DNA from: Mesorhizobium shangrilense
Lineage (GTDB): Bacteria; Pseudomonadota; Alphaproteobacteria; Rhizobiales; Rhizobiaceae
Direction of reading: 5' to 3'
Assembly: GCF_028826155.1 (NCBI RefSeq)
Contig: NZ_JAQGPN010000001.1
Coordinates: 868,001 to 932,000 of the forward strand
DNA: 64,000 nt
The notes beneath the pieces were generated by a model that saw only the letters and a list, made by a program, of their open reading frames with translations, was not told the DNA's origin and ran no database searches. How positions within the stretch are numbered: the first letter of the stretch is position 1; the number at the start of each line of letters is the position of its first letter. Below are positions 43,044-52,180 of the stretch, piece after piece. Position numbers and translations under genes: made by a program.

Positions 43044-44126
43044 ATGGCCGGCTTGACGCGACGCAGCACGATAACACTGGCGCTGGGTGGCGCGCTGGCC
43101 GCCTTCGTTGCGGCCGGCGCAATCGCCGAGGACGCCGAACTCGTCATCTTCGACTGGGCCGGCTACGAGGATCCCAGCTTCTTTCCGAAATACGTGGAGA
43201 AGAACGGCGACACGCCCACCTTCACCTTCTTCGGCGACGAGGACGAGGCGTTCGAGAAGGTCCGCTCCGGCTTCAAGGCCGATCTCGGCCACCCGTGCTC
43301 GCAGAGCGTGGTCAAATGGCGCGAGGCGGGGCTGCTGCAGCCGCTGGACACCGCGCGTATCGCCGGTTGGAACGACCTCGACCCGAACATCACCGGGATG
43401 AAGGACCTGGTGACGTCGGACGACGGCAAGGTCTGGTTCATGCCTTGGGAGTGGGGCAATTCGCTGCTCACCTACAACACGGAGAAGGTGCCGGCCGAGG
43501 ATCTGAAGTCGCTCAAGATCCTCGCCGACCCGAAGTACAAGGACCGCGTCTCCGTTCCCGACAATGTGGACGACGCCTATGCGCTGGCCAGCCTCGCCAT
43601 CGGGTTGAAGGACTGGACGCAGATGACGGACGATCAGTTCAAGCAGGCGTCCGACTTCCTGCGCGAGGTTCACAAGAACGTTCGCCTCTACTGGACCGAC
43701 AACACCGAGATCGTGCAGGCGATGGGTGGCGGCGAGGTCGATCTCGCCTGGGCATGGAACGACGCCGCCGCGCAGCTCCAGCTGCAGAGCGTCCCGGTCC
43801 AGGCCACCCGCGACACCGCCGAAGGCGTTTCGACCTGGGTCTGCGGCTACGTTCTCTACAAGGATGCGCCCGGCAGCCTGGACAAGGCCTACGACTACCT
43901 GAGCGCCATCAACACGCCGGAGGTGGCGAACTTCCTGCTGTCGGACTGGGGCTACGGCCACTCGAACGCCAAGGCCATGGCGACCATCGATCCGAAGGTG
44001 GTGGCGGAGAAGGGCTACGCCGACGTGGACAAGTTCGTCGACAAGACGCTGTTCCAGTCGCCGCTCCCGACCGACCTGAAGCTCAAGATGATCGCCGAGT
44101 TCGAGAAGATCAAGGCGGGCTATTGA
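43044..44126 (+). CDS. Polyamine-type ABC periplasmic binding protein (PotD/PotF-like), orphan
   Basis: A 360-residue precursor with a signal peptide (LTRRSTITLALGGALAAFVA; the RR pair before a hydrophobic core could also be Tat-like). The mature start ELVIFDWAGYEDPSFFPKYV and later YNTEKVPAEDLKSLKILADPKYKD, AWNDAAAQLQLQSVPVQ are typical of the spermidine/putrescine binding family. GGGGGAGGACCGAG precedes ATG 43044. No permease or ATPase gene is present in this operon, so it must use partners encoded elsewhere or act as a sensor-type binding protein. Confidence 0.85.
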   Translation: MAGLTRRSTITLALGGALAAFVAAGAIAEDAELVIFDWAGYEDPSFFPKYVEKNGDTPTFTFFGDEDEAFEKVRSGFKADLGHPCSQSVVKWREAGLLQPLDTARIAGWNDLDPNITGMKDLVTSDDGKVWFMPWEWGNSLLTYNTEKVPAEDLKSLKILADPKYKDRVSVPDNVDDAYALASLAIGLKDWTQMTDDQFKQASDFLREVHKNVRLYWTDNTEIVQAMGGGEVDLAWAWNDAAAQLQLQSVPVQATRDTAEGVSTWVCGYVLYKDAPGSLDKAYDYLSAINTPEVANFLLSDWGYGHSNAKAMATIDPKVVAEKGYADVDKFVDKTLFQSPLPTDLKLKMIAEFEKIKAGY

Positions 44127-45409
44127 GCGGGCAGAACGTCGATGTGGCGGTGATCGGGGCCGGCTTCGCCGGCCTCGCCGCCGCCCTCGAACTCCAGCAG
44201 TCCGGGGTCGATTTCATCCTCCTCGAGGCGCGCGACCGCGCCGGCGGGCGCGTGGAGGCGCGCCGCAACGGCCTCGGCGAGCTGATCGACACCGGCGGAC
44301 AGTTCCTGTGCGAGGACATGCCGGAACTGATGGCGCTGGTGCGCCGCAGCGGCCTGACGCTCGTCACCACGCCGGTCGCGGGCGCCTTCACGGTGCAGCC
44401 GCCGATGAGCGGGGTGGCGGCCGAGCGCAGCTATGCGGCCAGCATGGCGATCCGCGACCGCATGAACCTGATCGATCCGAAGGACCCGGCAATCGCCGGA
44501 TTGAGCGTTGCCGACTGGCTGGCGCGCCAGGACGTGTCCGCTGACGCCAGGAGCGGCTTCCAGTCGATGATCGAAGGGCTCTGGTGCCAGCCGATCGAGC
44601 GTATCCCGCTCTGGTATCTCATCGACAACGACCGCCGCGTAACCAACGAGATCCCCGAGCTGCAGTATTTCGTCGGCGAAACCATGCAGGCACTGGCCGA
44701 CCGCCTGGCCTCCGCGCTCGGCGAAAGGCTGCGGTTGTCGACCGCCGTGACCTCGGTCGGGACTGGCTCCCGCGGGGTGCGCATCAATTGCAGCGGAACC
44801 GTGCTGCATGCCCGCCGCGCGCTCGTCGCCGTGCCGCCGGTCGCTGCCCGGCAGATCCGCTTTCAACCGCCGCTGCCCGACAGGCTGCAGCAGGCGCTGG
44901 ACGCATGGAACAGCGGCACGGTGATCAAGGGGCTGGTGCGCTACGCGACGCCGTTCTGGCGCACGTTGGGGCGCAACGGCATGGTGATGTGGCGCGACAT
45001 TCACGGCCTCTTCGCCTGCGATGCGAGCCACGACGACGGGCATCCGGCGCTCGTCGTCTTCATCGCCGGGCCGCTTGCCGAACGCTGGCGCGGTCTCGGC
45101 GGGGAGCGCCTCGCGATGGAGATCAGGTCGCGGCTCGCCGCCGCCCTCGGCCCGGAGGCGGACCAGGTCCTCGACATCACCTTCCGCGACTGGTGCGGGG
45201 ACCGCTGGAGCGGCGGCGGCTATTCCGACATTATCGTCGACGCCGCAACGACCGACGCCGAGGACGTCCTGCGCGAGGGCGCATGGCCGATCCTCTTCAC
45301 CTGCTCCGAACTGTCGCCATCCTTTCCGGGTTACGTCGAAGGCGCGATCGTCGCCGGTCGCGCAGCCGCCCGGCGCCTGCTGGACGAAACGTCAACGACA
45401 GGGCGGTGA
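44123..45409 (+). CDS. Flavin-containing amine oxidase
   Basis: The 428-residue enzyme has VAVIGAGFAGLAAALELQQSG (residues 7-27), FILLEARDRAGGRVEAR near 31-47 and a C-terminal FPGYVEGAIVAGRAAARRLL, the monoamine/polyamine oxidase layout. Its frame overlaps the upstream stop and the only start consistent with the family N-terminus is TTG 44123 (TTGA overlap), giving translational coupling to the binding-protein gene. It probably oxidises an amine brought in by that protein, yielding aldehyde, ammonia or methylamine and hydrogen peroxide. The substrate is not known. Confidence 0.85.
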   Translation: MSGQNVDVAVIGAGFAGLAAALELQQSGVDFILLEARDRAGGRVEARRNGLGELIDTGGQFLCEDMPELMALVRRSGLTLVTTPVAGAFTVQPPMSGVAAERSYAASMAIRDRMNLIDPKDPAIAGLSVADWLARQDVSADARSGFQSMIEGLWCQPIERIPLWYLIDNDRRVTNEIPELQYFVGETMQALADRLASALGERLRLSTAVTSVGTGSRGVRINCSGTVLHARRALVAVPPVAARQIRFQPPLPDRLQQALDAWNSGTVIKGLVRYATPFWRTLGRNGMVMWRDIHGLFACDASHDDGHPALVVFIAGPLAERWRGLGGERLAMEIRSRLAAALGPEADQVLDITFRDWCGDRWSGGGYSDIIVDAATTDAEDVLREGAWPILFTCSELSPSFPGYVEGAIVAGRAAARRLLDETSTTGR

Positions 45410-45414
45410 GCGTA

Positions 45415-45610
45415 GGGCAATCGCTTGAAGGGATCGCCCGGACATACCCCCACCCCTAACTCCTCCCCACAAGGGGGAGGGGGAAATCCTGTCTCGCCTT
45501 GGTCCAGAGCGATACGTCGATGATGTTGGCCGGGCATGGTGGCAAACTCGTCCCCCTCCCCCTTGTGGGGAGGGGTTAGGGGTGGGGGTAACCCCTTCAA
45601 GCGATTGCCC
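45415..45610. repeat. Intergenic palindromic repeat, family B copy 2 (convergent gene ends)
   Basis: The 196-bp element starts six bases after the amine oxidase stop and is bounded by perfect 18-base arms GGGCAATCGCTTGAAGGG and CCCTTCAAGCGATTGCCC. Inner arms TCCTCCCCACAAGGGGGAGG and its complement flank a unique core that is the reverse complement of the core in copy 1 at 28674-28848. It separates two convergent genes. Confidence 0.9.
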
Positions 45611-45647
45611 AGGAGGTAAGCGCCGCCGCTTGCGCCCAAGTGCAGCC

Positions 45648-46676
45648 TCAGACCGTCTGCGTCACCTTGTTGAGCAGCGCCGGCGCGTCCGGGTTCTCCC
45701 CGAGCGAGACGGACAGCGCCTCGACGAAACGGTAGAAGCTGACCACCCGGCAGATCGGGTTGAGCAGCGGGTTGCTGGCGTCCACCACCGGCAGCTGGCG
45801 TTGCGCACCGGCCTTGCCGCCCGCCACGAACACCGACGCGCCGGCGCCGGCCAGGTTGGCCGCGGCTTCCGCGATGCTGGTGTCGGTCTCGTCGCCATTG
45901 GCGAACACCAGCGCCGCGAAACGGTCGCGCGCGAGCGCGATCGGGCCGTGCCGCACCTCGGCCGCGCTGTAGGACTCGGCGTGCAGCCTGCATGTCTCCT
46001 TGAGCTTCAGGGCCGCTTCCCCGGAAACGGCGAGCCCGGGGCCGCGCCCGATGGTGAACAGCGAGTGCGCCGCCGCCACCGGCAGCGCAGCCGCACTCCA
46101 GTCGCACTCCAGTGCGCCCGACAGGGCTTCGGGCAGGCGCCGCAGCGCCTCATGAAGCTCCTTGTCGTCGCTCCAGTAGGCGACGACGCTGGCCAGCGCG
46201 ACCAGCGACGCGACGAAGGACTTGGTCGCCGCGACCGCCTTCTCGGGTCCCGCCTGTAGGGGCAGCACGCTGCCCGCGGAACGACCTACCGGCGAGTCCG
46301 CCACGTTGAGCAGTGCGACCGTACGCGCGCCGCCTGCAGCCGCGCGCTCCTGCAGGCTGACGAGGTCCGGGCTGCCGCCCGACTGCGACACCGTCAGCAG
46401 CACGCCTTTGCCGAACTTCAGCTCGGCATTGTAGACGGAGGCGACGGACGGGCCGACCGAGGCGACCGGAATGCCGATGCGCTGCTCTACCAAGTATTTG
46501 AAATAGGTGACCGCCTGGTCGGAAGACCCGCGCGCGCAGGTGACCATGAAGGGCGGCGCATCACGGCGCAGCCGCTCGCCCTCCTCGCGGTAGGCGGCAG
46601 GCTCGGCGATCTGGCGCGCGGCCACCTCCGGGATCTCCCGGATCTCGCGCAGCATCTGTGTGGTGGTCACATTCAT
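45648..46676 (-). CDS. SIS-domain sugar isomerase-like protein (GlmS C-terminal/AgaS type)
   Basis: The 342-residue protein contains two SIS domains without the glutaminase domain of GlmS. Motifs are MVTCARGSSDQAVTYFKYLVE near 44, VSQSGGSPDLVSLQERAAA near 95, LFTIGRGPGLAVSGEAALKLKETCRLHAESYSAAEVRHGP near 210-249, the latter very like GlmS. Such proteins deaminate or isomerise amino-sugar phosphates in the cytosol, for example in the AgaS or FrlB type of pathway. The class V aminotransferase gene lies just upstream on the same strand and the amino-acid ABC importer beyond it. ATG 46676 has AGAGGGAGA upstream. Confidence 0.85.
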   Translation of the reverse strand: MNVTTTQMLREIREIPEVAARQIAEPAAYREEGERLRRDAPPFMVTCARGSSDQAVTYFKYLVEQRIGIPVASVGPSVASVYNAELKFGKGVLLTVSQSGGSPDLVSLQERAAAGGARTVALLNVADSPVGRSAGSVLPLQAGPEKAVAATKSFVASLVALASVVAYWSDDKELHEALRRLPEALSGALECDWSAAALPVAAAHSLFTIGRGPGLAVSGEAALKLKETCRLHAESYSAAEVRHGPIALARDRFAALVFANGDETDTSIAEAAANLAGAGASVFVAGGKAGAQRQLPVVDASNPLLNPICRVVSFYRFVEALSVSLGENPDAPALLNKVTQTV

Positions 46677-46798
46677 CTCCCTCTGGAGCCGGGCGCAGAC
46701 AGTGTCCAACCCACTGCCTCTCATGACCCGGAGGCCCTGGGCGACCCCGGCATCGCCGTTTCAATATGAGCAAAACGATCCGCTGTCGACCGGGCCGC

Positions 46799-48088
46799 CT
46801 AGGACGCCCGCTCCAGGATCTCCTTCAGCGCCGCGCCGAAGCGGCGCACGTCTTCGAGCGTGTTGTAGTGCACCAGCGAGGCGCGCACTGCGCCGCTGTC
46901 CATCGAGAGGCTGAGCCGCTTCATCAGCCGCGGCGCGTACATGTGCCCGTCGCGGATGGCGATGCCGCGCGCCGCCATCTCCTCCACGATCATCTGCGGC
47001 GACAGCTTGCCGATGTTGAAGCAGAAGGTCGGCACGCGCTCGTCGATCCGTTCTTCGTCGGCGACGCCGTAGATCGTGGCGCCGCACTCCTTCAGCACGC
47101 GCATCATCTCGCGGGCGAGATCGATCTCGTAGGCGCGGATCGCTCCCATGCCGGCGACTATGTTGTCGCGGCGCGTGCGGTTGTTCTGTGGCGCAAAATT
47201 GCGGCCGACGGTTTCCAGGTAACGCACGGCGGCGTCCATGCCGGACACGTTCTCGTAGATGAAGGTACCGGCCTCGACCTTGTAGGGCGGCTCGTCGGGG
47301 ATAAAATCCTCGCGGAAGGTCGGCAGCCGCTTCAGCGTGTCGTAACGTCCCCACAGGAAGCCCATGTGCGGCGAGAAATTCTTGTAGCCGGAACAGACGA
47401 GGTAGTCGCAATCCCACGCCTGCACGTCGATCAGGCCGTGCGGGCCGTAGTGCACGCAGTCAAGGAACACTTCCGCGCCCGCGGCATGCGCGATCTTCGC
47501 GACCGAGGCGACGTCGACGATCGAGCCGATCGAATGGGCCGTCACCGTGCAGGCAACCAGGCGCGTGCGCTCGGAGACGAGCGGGCGCAGGTCGTCGACA
47601 TGCAGGTTGCCGTCCTCGCGCATGCGCCACCACTTGAACTTCGCACCGAGCGGCTCCAGCGCCAGCCAAGTGGCGATGTTGGCGTCGTGGTCCATGTCGG
47701 TGACGATGATCTCGTCGCGCACGTCATCCTTGGAACCCGCCAGCATCTGGCCGATGCCGAGACTGACCAGCCGGATGAAGCTGGTCGCGTTCATGCCGAA
47801 GCAGATCTCTTCCGGGCGGTAGGCATTGATCAGGATGGCAACGCTCTCGCGGGCGTCGGCGACGGCCTGGTCGACCTTGACGCTGTGCGGATAGCGACCA
47901 CCCCGCTGGACGTTGAACTCGACCAGATGACTGGTCACCGCGTCGAGCACGCTCTGCGGGATCTGGGCGCCGGCGGCGTTGTCCATGAAGACGAACGAGC
48001 CGGCGCGCTGCAGCGCGGGGAACTGCGCGCGGACTGTGTCGATCGGGAATGATGAGGCATCAGATGGGGCGGCTGGACGCTGGTTCAC
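46799..48088 (-). CDS. Class V aminotransferase, cysteine-desulfurase-like
   Basis: The 429-residue PLP enzyme starts at GTG 48088 (AAGGACAGAACC upstream). Segments: [20 protein letters not shown] near 33, [18 protein letters not shown] near 120, [20 protein letters not shown] near 200 with the PLP Asp, and the Schiff-base Lys in [17 protein letters not shown] near 224. It belongs to the group of SufS-like proteins, but an active-site desulfurase Cys loop is not evident, so it may be a lyase or aminotransferase. It sits between the SIS gene and the ABC permease gene, separated from the latter by a repeat. Confidence 0.85.
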   Translation of the reverse strand: MNQRPAAPSDASSFPIDTVRAQFPALQRAGSFVFMDNAAGAQIPQSVLDAVTSHLVEFNVQRGGRYPHSVKVDQAVADARESVAILINAYRPEEICFGMNATSFIRLVSLGIGQMLAGSKDDVRDEIIVTDMDHDANIATWLALEPLGAKFKWWRMREDGNLHVDDLRPLVSERTRLVACTVTAHSIGSIVDVASVAKIAHAAGAEVFLDCVHYGPHGLIDVQAWDCDYLVCSGYKNFSPHMGFLWGRYDTLKRLPTFREDFIPDEPPYKVEAGTFIYENVSGMDAAVRYLETVGRNFAPQNNRTRRDNIVAGMGAIRAYEIDLAREMMRVLKECGATIYGVADEERIDERVPTFCFNIGKLSPQMIVEEMAARGIAIRDGHMYAPRLMKRLSLSMDSGAVRASLVHYNTLEDVRRFGAALKEILERAS

Positions 48089-48146
48089 GGTTCTGTCCTT
48101 AAATTCTGGGCTAGATGGAGATTGCGTCGGAGCAGCGAGCGCAGTT

Positions 48147-48296
48147 GAAGTCCCCCTCTCCGTCTCGGGCTTCGCCCTCGACACCTCTCCCCCACATTCG
48201 TGAGGGAGAGGACGGTAGCCAAGCTGGACACCCGTCCTCTCCACCCGGAACGGGGGGAGAGGTGTCGTCGCGAAGTGGCGACGGACAGGGGGAGAT
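48147..48296. repeat. GC-rich palindromic repeat, family C copy 3
   Basis: Two hairpin blocks: GTCCCCCTCTCCGTCTCGGG with CACCTCTCCCCCACATTCGT, and TCCTCTCCACCCGGAACGGG followed by GTCGTCGCGAAGTGGCGAC. It is of the same kind as 33816-33961 and fills the gap between the permease stop and the class V aminotransferase start. Confidence 0.75.
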
Positions 48297-48331
48297 CAAA
48301 GGCACGACCTTTCAACGATCGAACTGAAATT

Positions 48332-49003
48332 TCACCGCGCAGCCGCCTTCGCGCGCTTCTCGATGTAGCCGACCAGGCGGACCATCGGCCAAAGGAAGGC
48401 GAGATAGACGAGTGCGGCGCCGATCAGCGGCGAAGGGTTGGCATAGAGGGCCTGGGCGTCGTTGGCCTCCTTGAGCAGTTCGGGCAGGGCCACGGCCGAT
48501 GCCAGCGACGTGTCCTTGAACATCGACACGCAGTTGCTGGTGGTGGGCGGAATGACGAGGCGGATCGCCTGCGGCAGCACGACCTTGCGGAGCGTGAGGA
48601 CGAACGGCAGGCCGAGCGCCTGGGCGGCCTCGAACTGGCCCTTCGGGATGCTCTCGATGCCCGAGCGGAACACCTCCGCCGAATAGGCGGCCAGCACGAG
48701 GGAGAAGGCGAGTACCGCCGAGGACCAGGACGACAGCCGGATGCCGACGAAGGGCAGCGCATAGTAGATCAAAATCAGCACGACCAGGATCGGCATGGCG
48801 CGGAAGATGTCGATGTAGACGATGGCAAGCAGCCGGATCGGCTTCGGCGCATAAAGGCGCACGAGGCTGACGAGAAGGCCTGCCGGCACGCCGATGCCGA
48901 TGCTCATCAGGCCGAGCAGCAGCGTGTTGAACAGGCCGCGCATGAGGGCCGGAAAGGCCGAGAGCATCACCTGGCCGTTGAAGAAGGTGTCGAGCAAAGT
49001 CAT
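48332..49003 (-). CDS. Polar amino acid ABC importer permease (HisM/GltK type)
   Basis: This 223-residue inner-membrane protein has five predicted helices and the family loop FRSGIESIPKGQFEAAQALGLPFVLTLRKVVLPQAIRLVIPP near 115-155, which docks onto the ATPase. ATG 49003 is preferred to an upstream TTG in frame. The binding-protein gene is 89 bases upstream. No ATPase gene follows, so this permease must borrow an ATPase from another locus. Confidence 0.9.
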   Translation of the reverse strand: MTLLDTFFNGQVMLSAFPALMRGLFNTLLLGLMSIGIGVPAGLLVSLVRLYAPKPIRLLAIVYIDIFRAMPILVVLILIYYALPFVGIRLSSWSSAVLAFSLVLAAYSAEVFRSGIESIPKGQFEAAQALGLPFVLTLRKVVLPQAIRLVIPPTTSNCVSMFKDTSLASAVALPELLKEANDAQALYANPSPLIGAALVYLAFLWPMVRLVGYIEKRAKAAAR

Positions 49004-49092
49004 CGGCGTTCCCGGCAAGGTTGCGTTGCGAACTGCTGAAACGATCGTGCCGGCGGTGAGCCGGCACGAGGAAGCCTGTCATGGTGGTCCTA

Positions 49093-49884
49093 TCAGGCCT
49101 TCGGCAGCGGCGCTTCCGTCACCGTCGAGGACCCTTCAGGGGCATCCGCGCCGAACCACTTCTTGTGGATGGTCTGGGTCGTCCCGTCTTTCTTCATCTC
49201 GGTCAGCGCATCGTTGATCTTGCCGAGCAGCGGGTGGTCCTTGGTCATCATGAGCCCGTACTGCTCGCCGGTCTTGATGCGATCGACGACCGCCAGGCCC
49301 TGCATCTTTGTGAAGGCGTACTGCATGCCGGGGATGTCGCTCACCACGCCGTCGACGCGGCCGGCATTGAGGTCGAGCAGCACGTCCTGCTGGGTGTTAT
49401 AGCCCTTGATCTCGGCGAAGCCCTGCGCGGCCTGGTTCTCCTTCGACCACTTCTCGCCGGTCGAGCCGGACAGCACGCCGACGATCTTGCCCTTGAGGTC
49501 GGCCAGGGTCTTCACCGAACCATCGACCTTGGCGGCCACGCCCATGTCGGAATCGTAGTAGGGCTGCGTGAAGGACTGCGAACCGAGCCGCTCCTTGGTG
49601 ATCGTGATGGAGGAGATCGCCACGTCGATGCGGCCCGAGCTCGTCGCAGCAAAGAGCGGCTGGAAGTCGAGGCCCTGGATGTTGACGGTCATGCCGAGGC
49701 GCTTGGCGGCTTCGGTGACCATGTCCACCTCGAAGCCTTCGAAGTTGCCGCTCTCGGCCTTGAACTCGAAGGGCGGGTTGTTCGGATATGAACCGACGTT
49801 GAGCGCCTCCTGGGCCACGGCCGGGCCGGCGGCCATGCCGATCACGGCGGCGAGGACGAGCAGATTGCGACGGGTAAAGTTCAT
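49093..49884 (-). CDS. Polar amino acid ABC importer binding protein
   Basis: A 263-residue precursor with a Sec signal peptide (FTRRNLLVLAAVIGMAAGPA, cleavage at AVAQ). The mature protein follows the SBP_bac_3 family: LNVGSYPNNPPFEFKAESGN near 28, FEGFEVDMVTEAAKRLGMTV near 48, VAISSITITKERLGSQSFTQPYYDSDMGV near 88 and DLKGKIVGVLSGSTGEKW near 130. It carries an amino acid or related zwitterion to the permease encoded next. It lies 78 bases after the aminotransferase gene on the same strand. Confidence 0.92.
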   Translation of the reverse strand: MNFTRRNLLVLAAVIGMAAGPAVAQEALNVGSYPNNPPFEFKAESGNFEGFEVDMVTEAAKRLGMTVNIQGLDFQPLFAATSSGRIDVAISSITITKERLGSQSFTQPYYDSDMGVAAKVDGSVKTLADLKGKIVGVLSGSTGEKWSKENQAAQGFAEIKGYNTQQDVLLDLNAGRVDGVVSDIPGMQYAFTKMQGLAVVDRIKTGEQYGLMMTKDHPLLGKINDALTEMKKDGTTQTIHKKWFGADAPEGSSTVTEAPLPKA

Positions 49885-49962
49885 GTTGGTTTCCCCTTGT
49901 TGTCGTTCCGGACGGATCTCCCACCCGCCCGTTTCGTTGCCGCCCGCGCTGCGCGCGGAGCG

Positions 49963-51159
49963 TCAATTCATCGCATCGAGCATCCGATCGAGCGCAGTCT
50001 CGATCTGCGTCGCGTCGCGGCAGACGCACATGCGCAGGAAGGCGTTCGCCGCGTCCCCGAAGAGGTAGCCGGGCGCCAGCCCGACCTTGGCCTTCTCCAG
50101 GATGTCGGCGCAGGCCTTGCGCGCGTCGTCTTCCCCTTCGAGCGCGAAGAAAGCGTACATGCCGCCGCGCGGCTTGGTCGGGAGGATTATCCCGGGAATC
50201 TGCGCGAGCTTGTCATAGGCGAGGTCGAGGCCGGTCTTGACCCTCTGCCGGATCTCGCGGACGAGCGGCTCGCCCTGCCGGATGGCGGCCGTCGCGCCGG
50301 CCTGGATCGGGCCGGAGGTGCCGCTGTTGATGTACTGGGTCATCGCGCCGAGCTGGTCGGCGACGCCCGAGGGATGGGTCAGCCAGCCGATGCGCCAGCC
50401 GGTCATCGCCCAGGCCTTCGAGAAGCTGTTGACCGACAGCACGCGATCGCCGTCCTCGGCGATCTGCAGGATGGACGGAGCGACGTCGCCCTCGAAATAG
50501 AGCCGGCCGTAGACCTCGTCGGAGATGATCCAGATGCCGGTGCGGCGGCTGAACTCGAGCAGCGCAAGCATCTCCTCGCGGCTCGCCGTCCAGCCGGTCG
50601 GGTTGGACGGCGTCGACAGGAAGATGGCGCGTGTGCGCGCGTCGCAGGTCGCGAACAGCCGGTCGAGGTCGAGGCGCCAATCGCCCTTGAAGTCGAGCGA
50701 GAAGGGCCGCGGCTCGCCGCCGATCAGGTGGATCGCATTGTGGATGTTCGGCCACTGCGGCGCGACATAGACGACGTTGCTGCCGACATCGACCAGCAGT
50801 TCCAGCGCCAGGTAGAGCGCCTGCATGCCGCCGGGCGTCACGGTCGTTCGCGAGATCGGGATCGGCTGCCCGTGCACGCGCGTCTGGTACTCCTCGAGCG
50901 CCTCGTTGAGCGGCGCATGGCCCCGCATGTCCGGAATGTAGAAGGTGAGCCCGTCGTCGAGCGCCGCCTTGGCGGCATCGCGGATGAAGGCGGGGGTCAC
51001 CATGTCGCCCTCGCCATACCAGAGCGCGATCACGTCGCCGAGCTCGCGGGCTCGCACGGCCATCTTCGCGATGTTCTCGGTATGCATGTCGCGGATCTGG
51101 GCGCGGGTACCTTCGAAGGCGTAGCGCGCCTTGGCCACGGCAGATGACTGGGGCGGCAT
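49963..51159 (-). CDS. Class I/II PLP aminotransferase
   Basis: The 398-residue fold-type I aminotransferase shows FYIPDMRGHAPLNEALEEY near 73, TVTPGGMQALYLALELLV near 107, STPSNPTGWTASREEMLAL near 180 with the cofactor Asn, WIISDEVYGRLYF near 207 and the Schiff-base Lys in SVNSFSKAWAMTGWRIGWL near 241. ATG 51159 is chosen over an upstream TTG. It is transcribed toward the amino-acid ABC genes and probably transaminates the imported amino acid with an oxo acid. The exact substrate pair is unknown. Confidence 0.9.
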   Translation of the reverse strand: MPPQSSAVAKARYAFEGTRAQIRDMHTENIAKMAVRARELGDVIALWYGEGDMVTPAFIRDAAKAALDDGLTFYIPDMRGHAPLNEALEEYQTRVHGQPIPISRTTVTPGGMQALYLALELLVDVGSNVVYVAPQWPNIHNAIHLIGGEPRPFSLDFKGDWRLDLDRLFATCDARTRAIFLSTPSNPTGWTASREEMLALLEFSRRTGIWIISDEVYGRLYFEGDVAPSILQIAEDGDRVLSVNSFSKAWAMTGWRIGWLTHPSGVADQLGAMTQYINSGTSGPIQAGATAAIRQGEPLVREIRQRVKTGLDLAYDKLAQIPGIILPTKPRGGMYAFFALEGEDDARKACADILEKAKVGLAPGYLFGDAANAFLRMCVCRDATQIETALDRMLDAMN

Positions 51160-51279
51160 GTACGACAACGGCTGAGCCCTTCGTATCCGGAACGTTTAAT
51201 GGTGCCGCCGGGCCCTCGATGCGTGGACGCCACCGACGGCAAAATGCTATCCGAAGCGCGGACGTTTTCAAGGCAAAAG

Positions 51280-51293
51280 TTTTAAGCTTAAAA
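51280..51293. promoter_or_regulatory. AT-rich 14-bp palindrome upstream of the aminotransferase operon
   Basis: TTTTAAGCTTAAAA is perfect and stands out in a GC-rich background, about 120 bases before the aminotransferase start (51159). It resembles the palindrome at 52181-52198 (TTT-GCTT-AAA pattern), so one regulator may control both promoters. Confidence 0.45.
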
Positions 51294-51343
51294 AGATTCG
51301 ACGATCGGCCGGCCCCCGGGCATCGGGTTGTCGGCCCCGCCCA

Positions 51344-52108
51344 TCACGTCTCCATCGCCTCGGATGCCTCCGCCCTGGCGGCCGCCACGCCTGCGCCGAG
51401 CAGCATCGTGTCGCTCGCGAGAATGAAGAAGCTCGCGCCTTTCGCTGCCCAGCGGGCAACATCCTGCGGCGTCTTGCAGAAGATGCCGGCGGCCTTGCCC
51501 TGGGCAAGCGTGGCCGCGATGATCGTCTCAATCGCCTGTCCGAGCTTTTCCGCGCCGGCCGCCCCGATCGCGTCGATCGACACGGACAGATCGCCGGGAC
51601 CGATGAAGACGACGTCCACGCCCTCCGTCGCCGCGATCTCGCCGGCGTTCGCGAGGCCTTCGGCCGTCTCCACCTGGACCGCGACCACGGTCTCCGCATT
51701 CGCCCGCGCCAGATAGTCCGGGATGCGGTAGCCATAGCCGCCGGCGCGGCCCGGTCCGACGCCACGCTCGCCGAGCGGCGGGTAGCGGCATGCCTTCACC
51801 AGGGCCGCAGCCTGCGCGGCATTGCCGACCCGTGGGATGACCACCCCGCACGCGCCCGCGTCCAGAACGGCGGCGATCGCCTCCGGGCCGTGGCCCGGCA
51901 CACGCGCCATCGCCGGCACCTTGTGGACTTCCGCCGCGCGGATGAGATCCTCGATGTGCCCGCGGCTGACCTGGGCGTGCTCGCAGTCGATGCACACGAA
52001 GTCGGTGCCGGCCTGCGCCGTGACCTCCACCGAGACCGGATGCGGGATCGCCGTGAAGGTGCCGATCACCCTCGTCCCGTCGAGACACCTTGCACGCAGT
52101 CCGTTCAT
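51344..52108 (-). CDS. HpcH/HpaI-type aldolase
   Basis: A 254-residue class II aldolase of the HpaI type: GTFTAIPHPVSVEVTAQAGTDFVCIDCEHAQVS near 17-49, the catalytic-site Arg in VPAMARVPGHGPEAIAAVLDAGACGVVIPRV, and AVQVETAEGLANAGEIAATEGVDVVFIGPGDLSVSI with the metal-binding Glu and Asp. It cleaves 4-hydroxy-2-oxo acids to pyruvate and an aldehyde. ATG 52108 has AAGGGGG upstream; the longer open frame upstream lies in the regulatory gap. It is divergent from the LLM monooxygenase gene at 52242. Confidence 0.88.
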   Translation of the reverse strand: MNGLRARCLDGTRVIGTFTAIPHPVSVEVTAQAGTDFVCIDCEHAQVSRGHIEDLIRAAEVHKVPAMARVPGHGPEAIAAVLDAGACGVVIPRVGNAAQAAALVKACRYPPLGERGVGPGRAGGYGYRIPDYLARANAETVVAVQVETAEGLANAGEIAATEGVDVVFIGPGDLSVSIDAIGAAGAEKLGQAIETIIAATLAQGKAAGIFCKTPQDVARWAAKGASFFILASDTMLLGAGVAAARAEASEAMET

Positions 52109-52180
52109 CCGAGCCCCCTTTGGAAACGAAAACCGCCGGTGGCATAGCGACAAACCGGCCTTGTGCGAAGCGGCGGAAGC

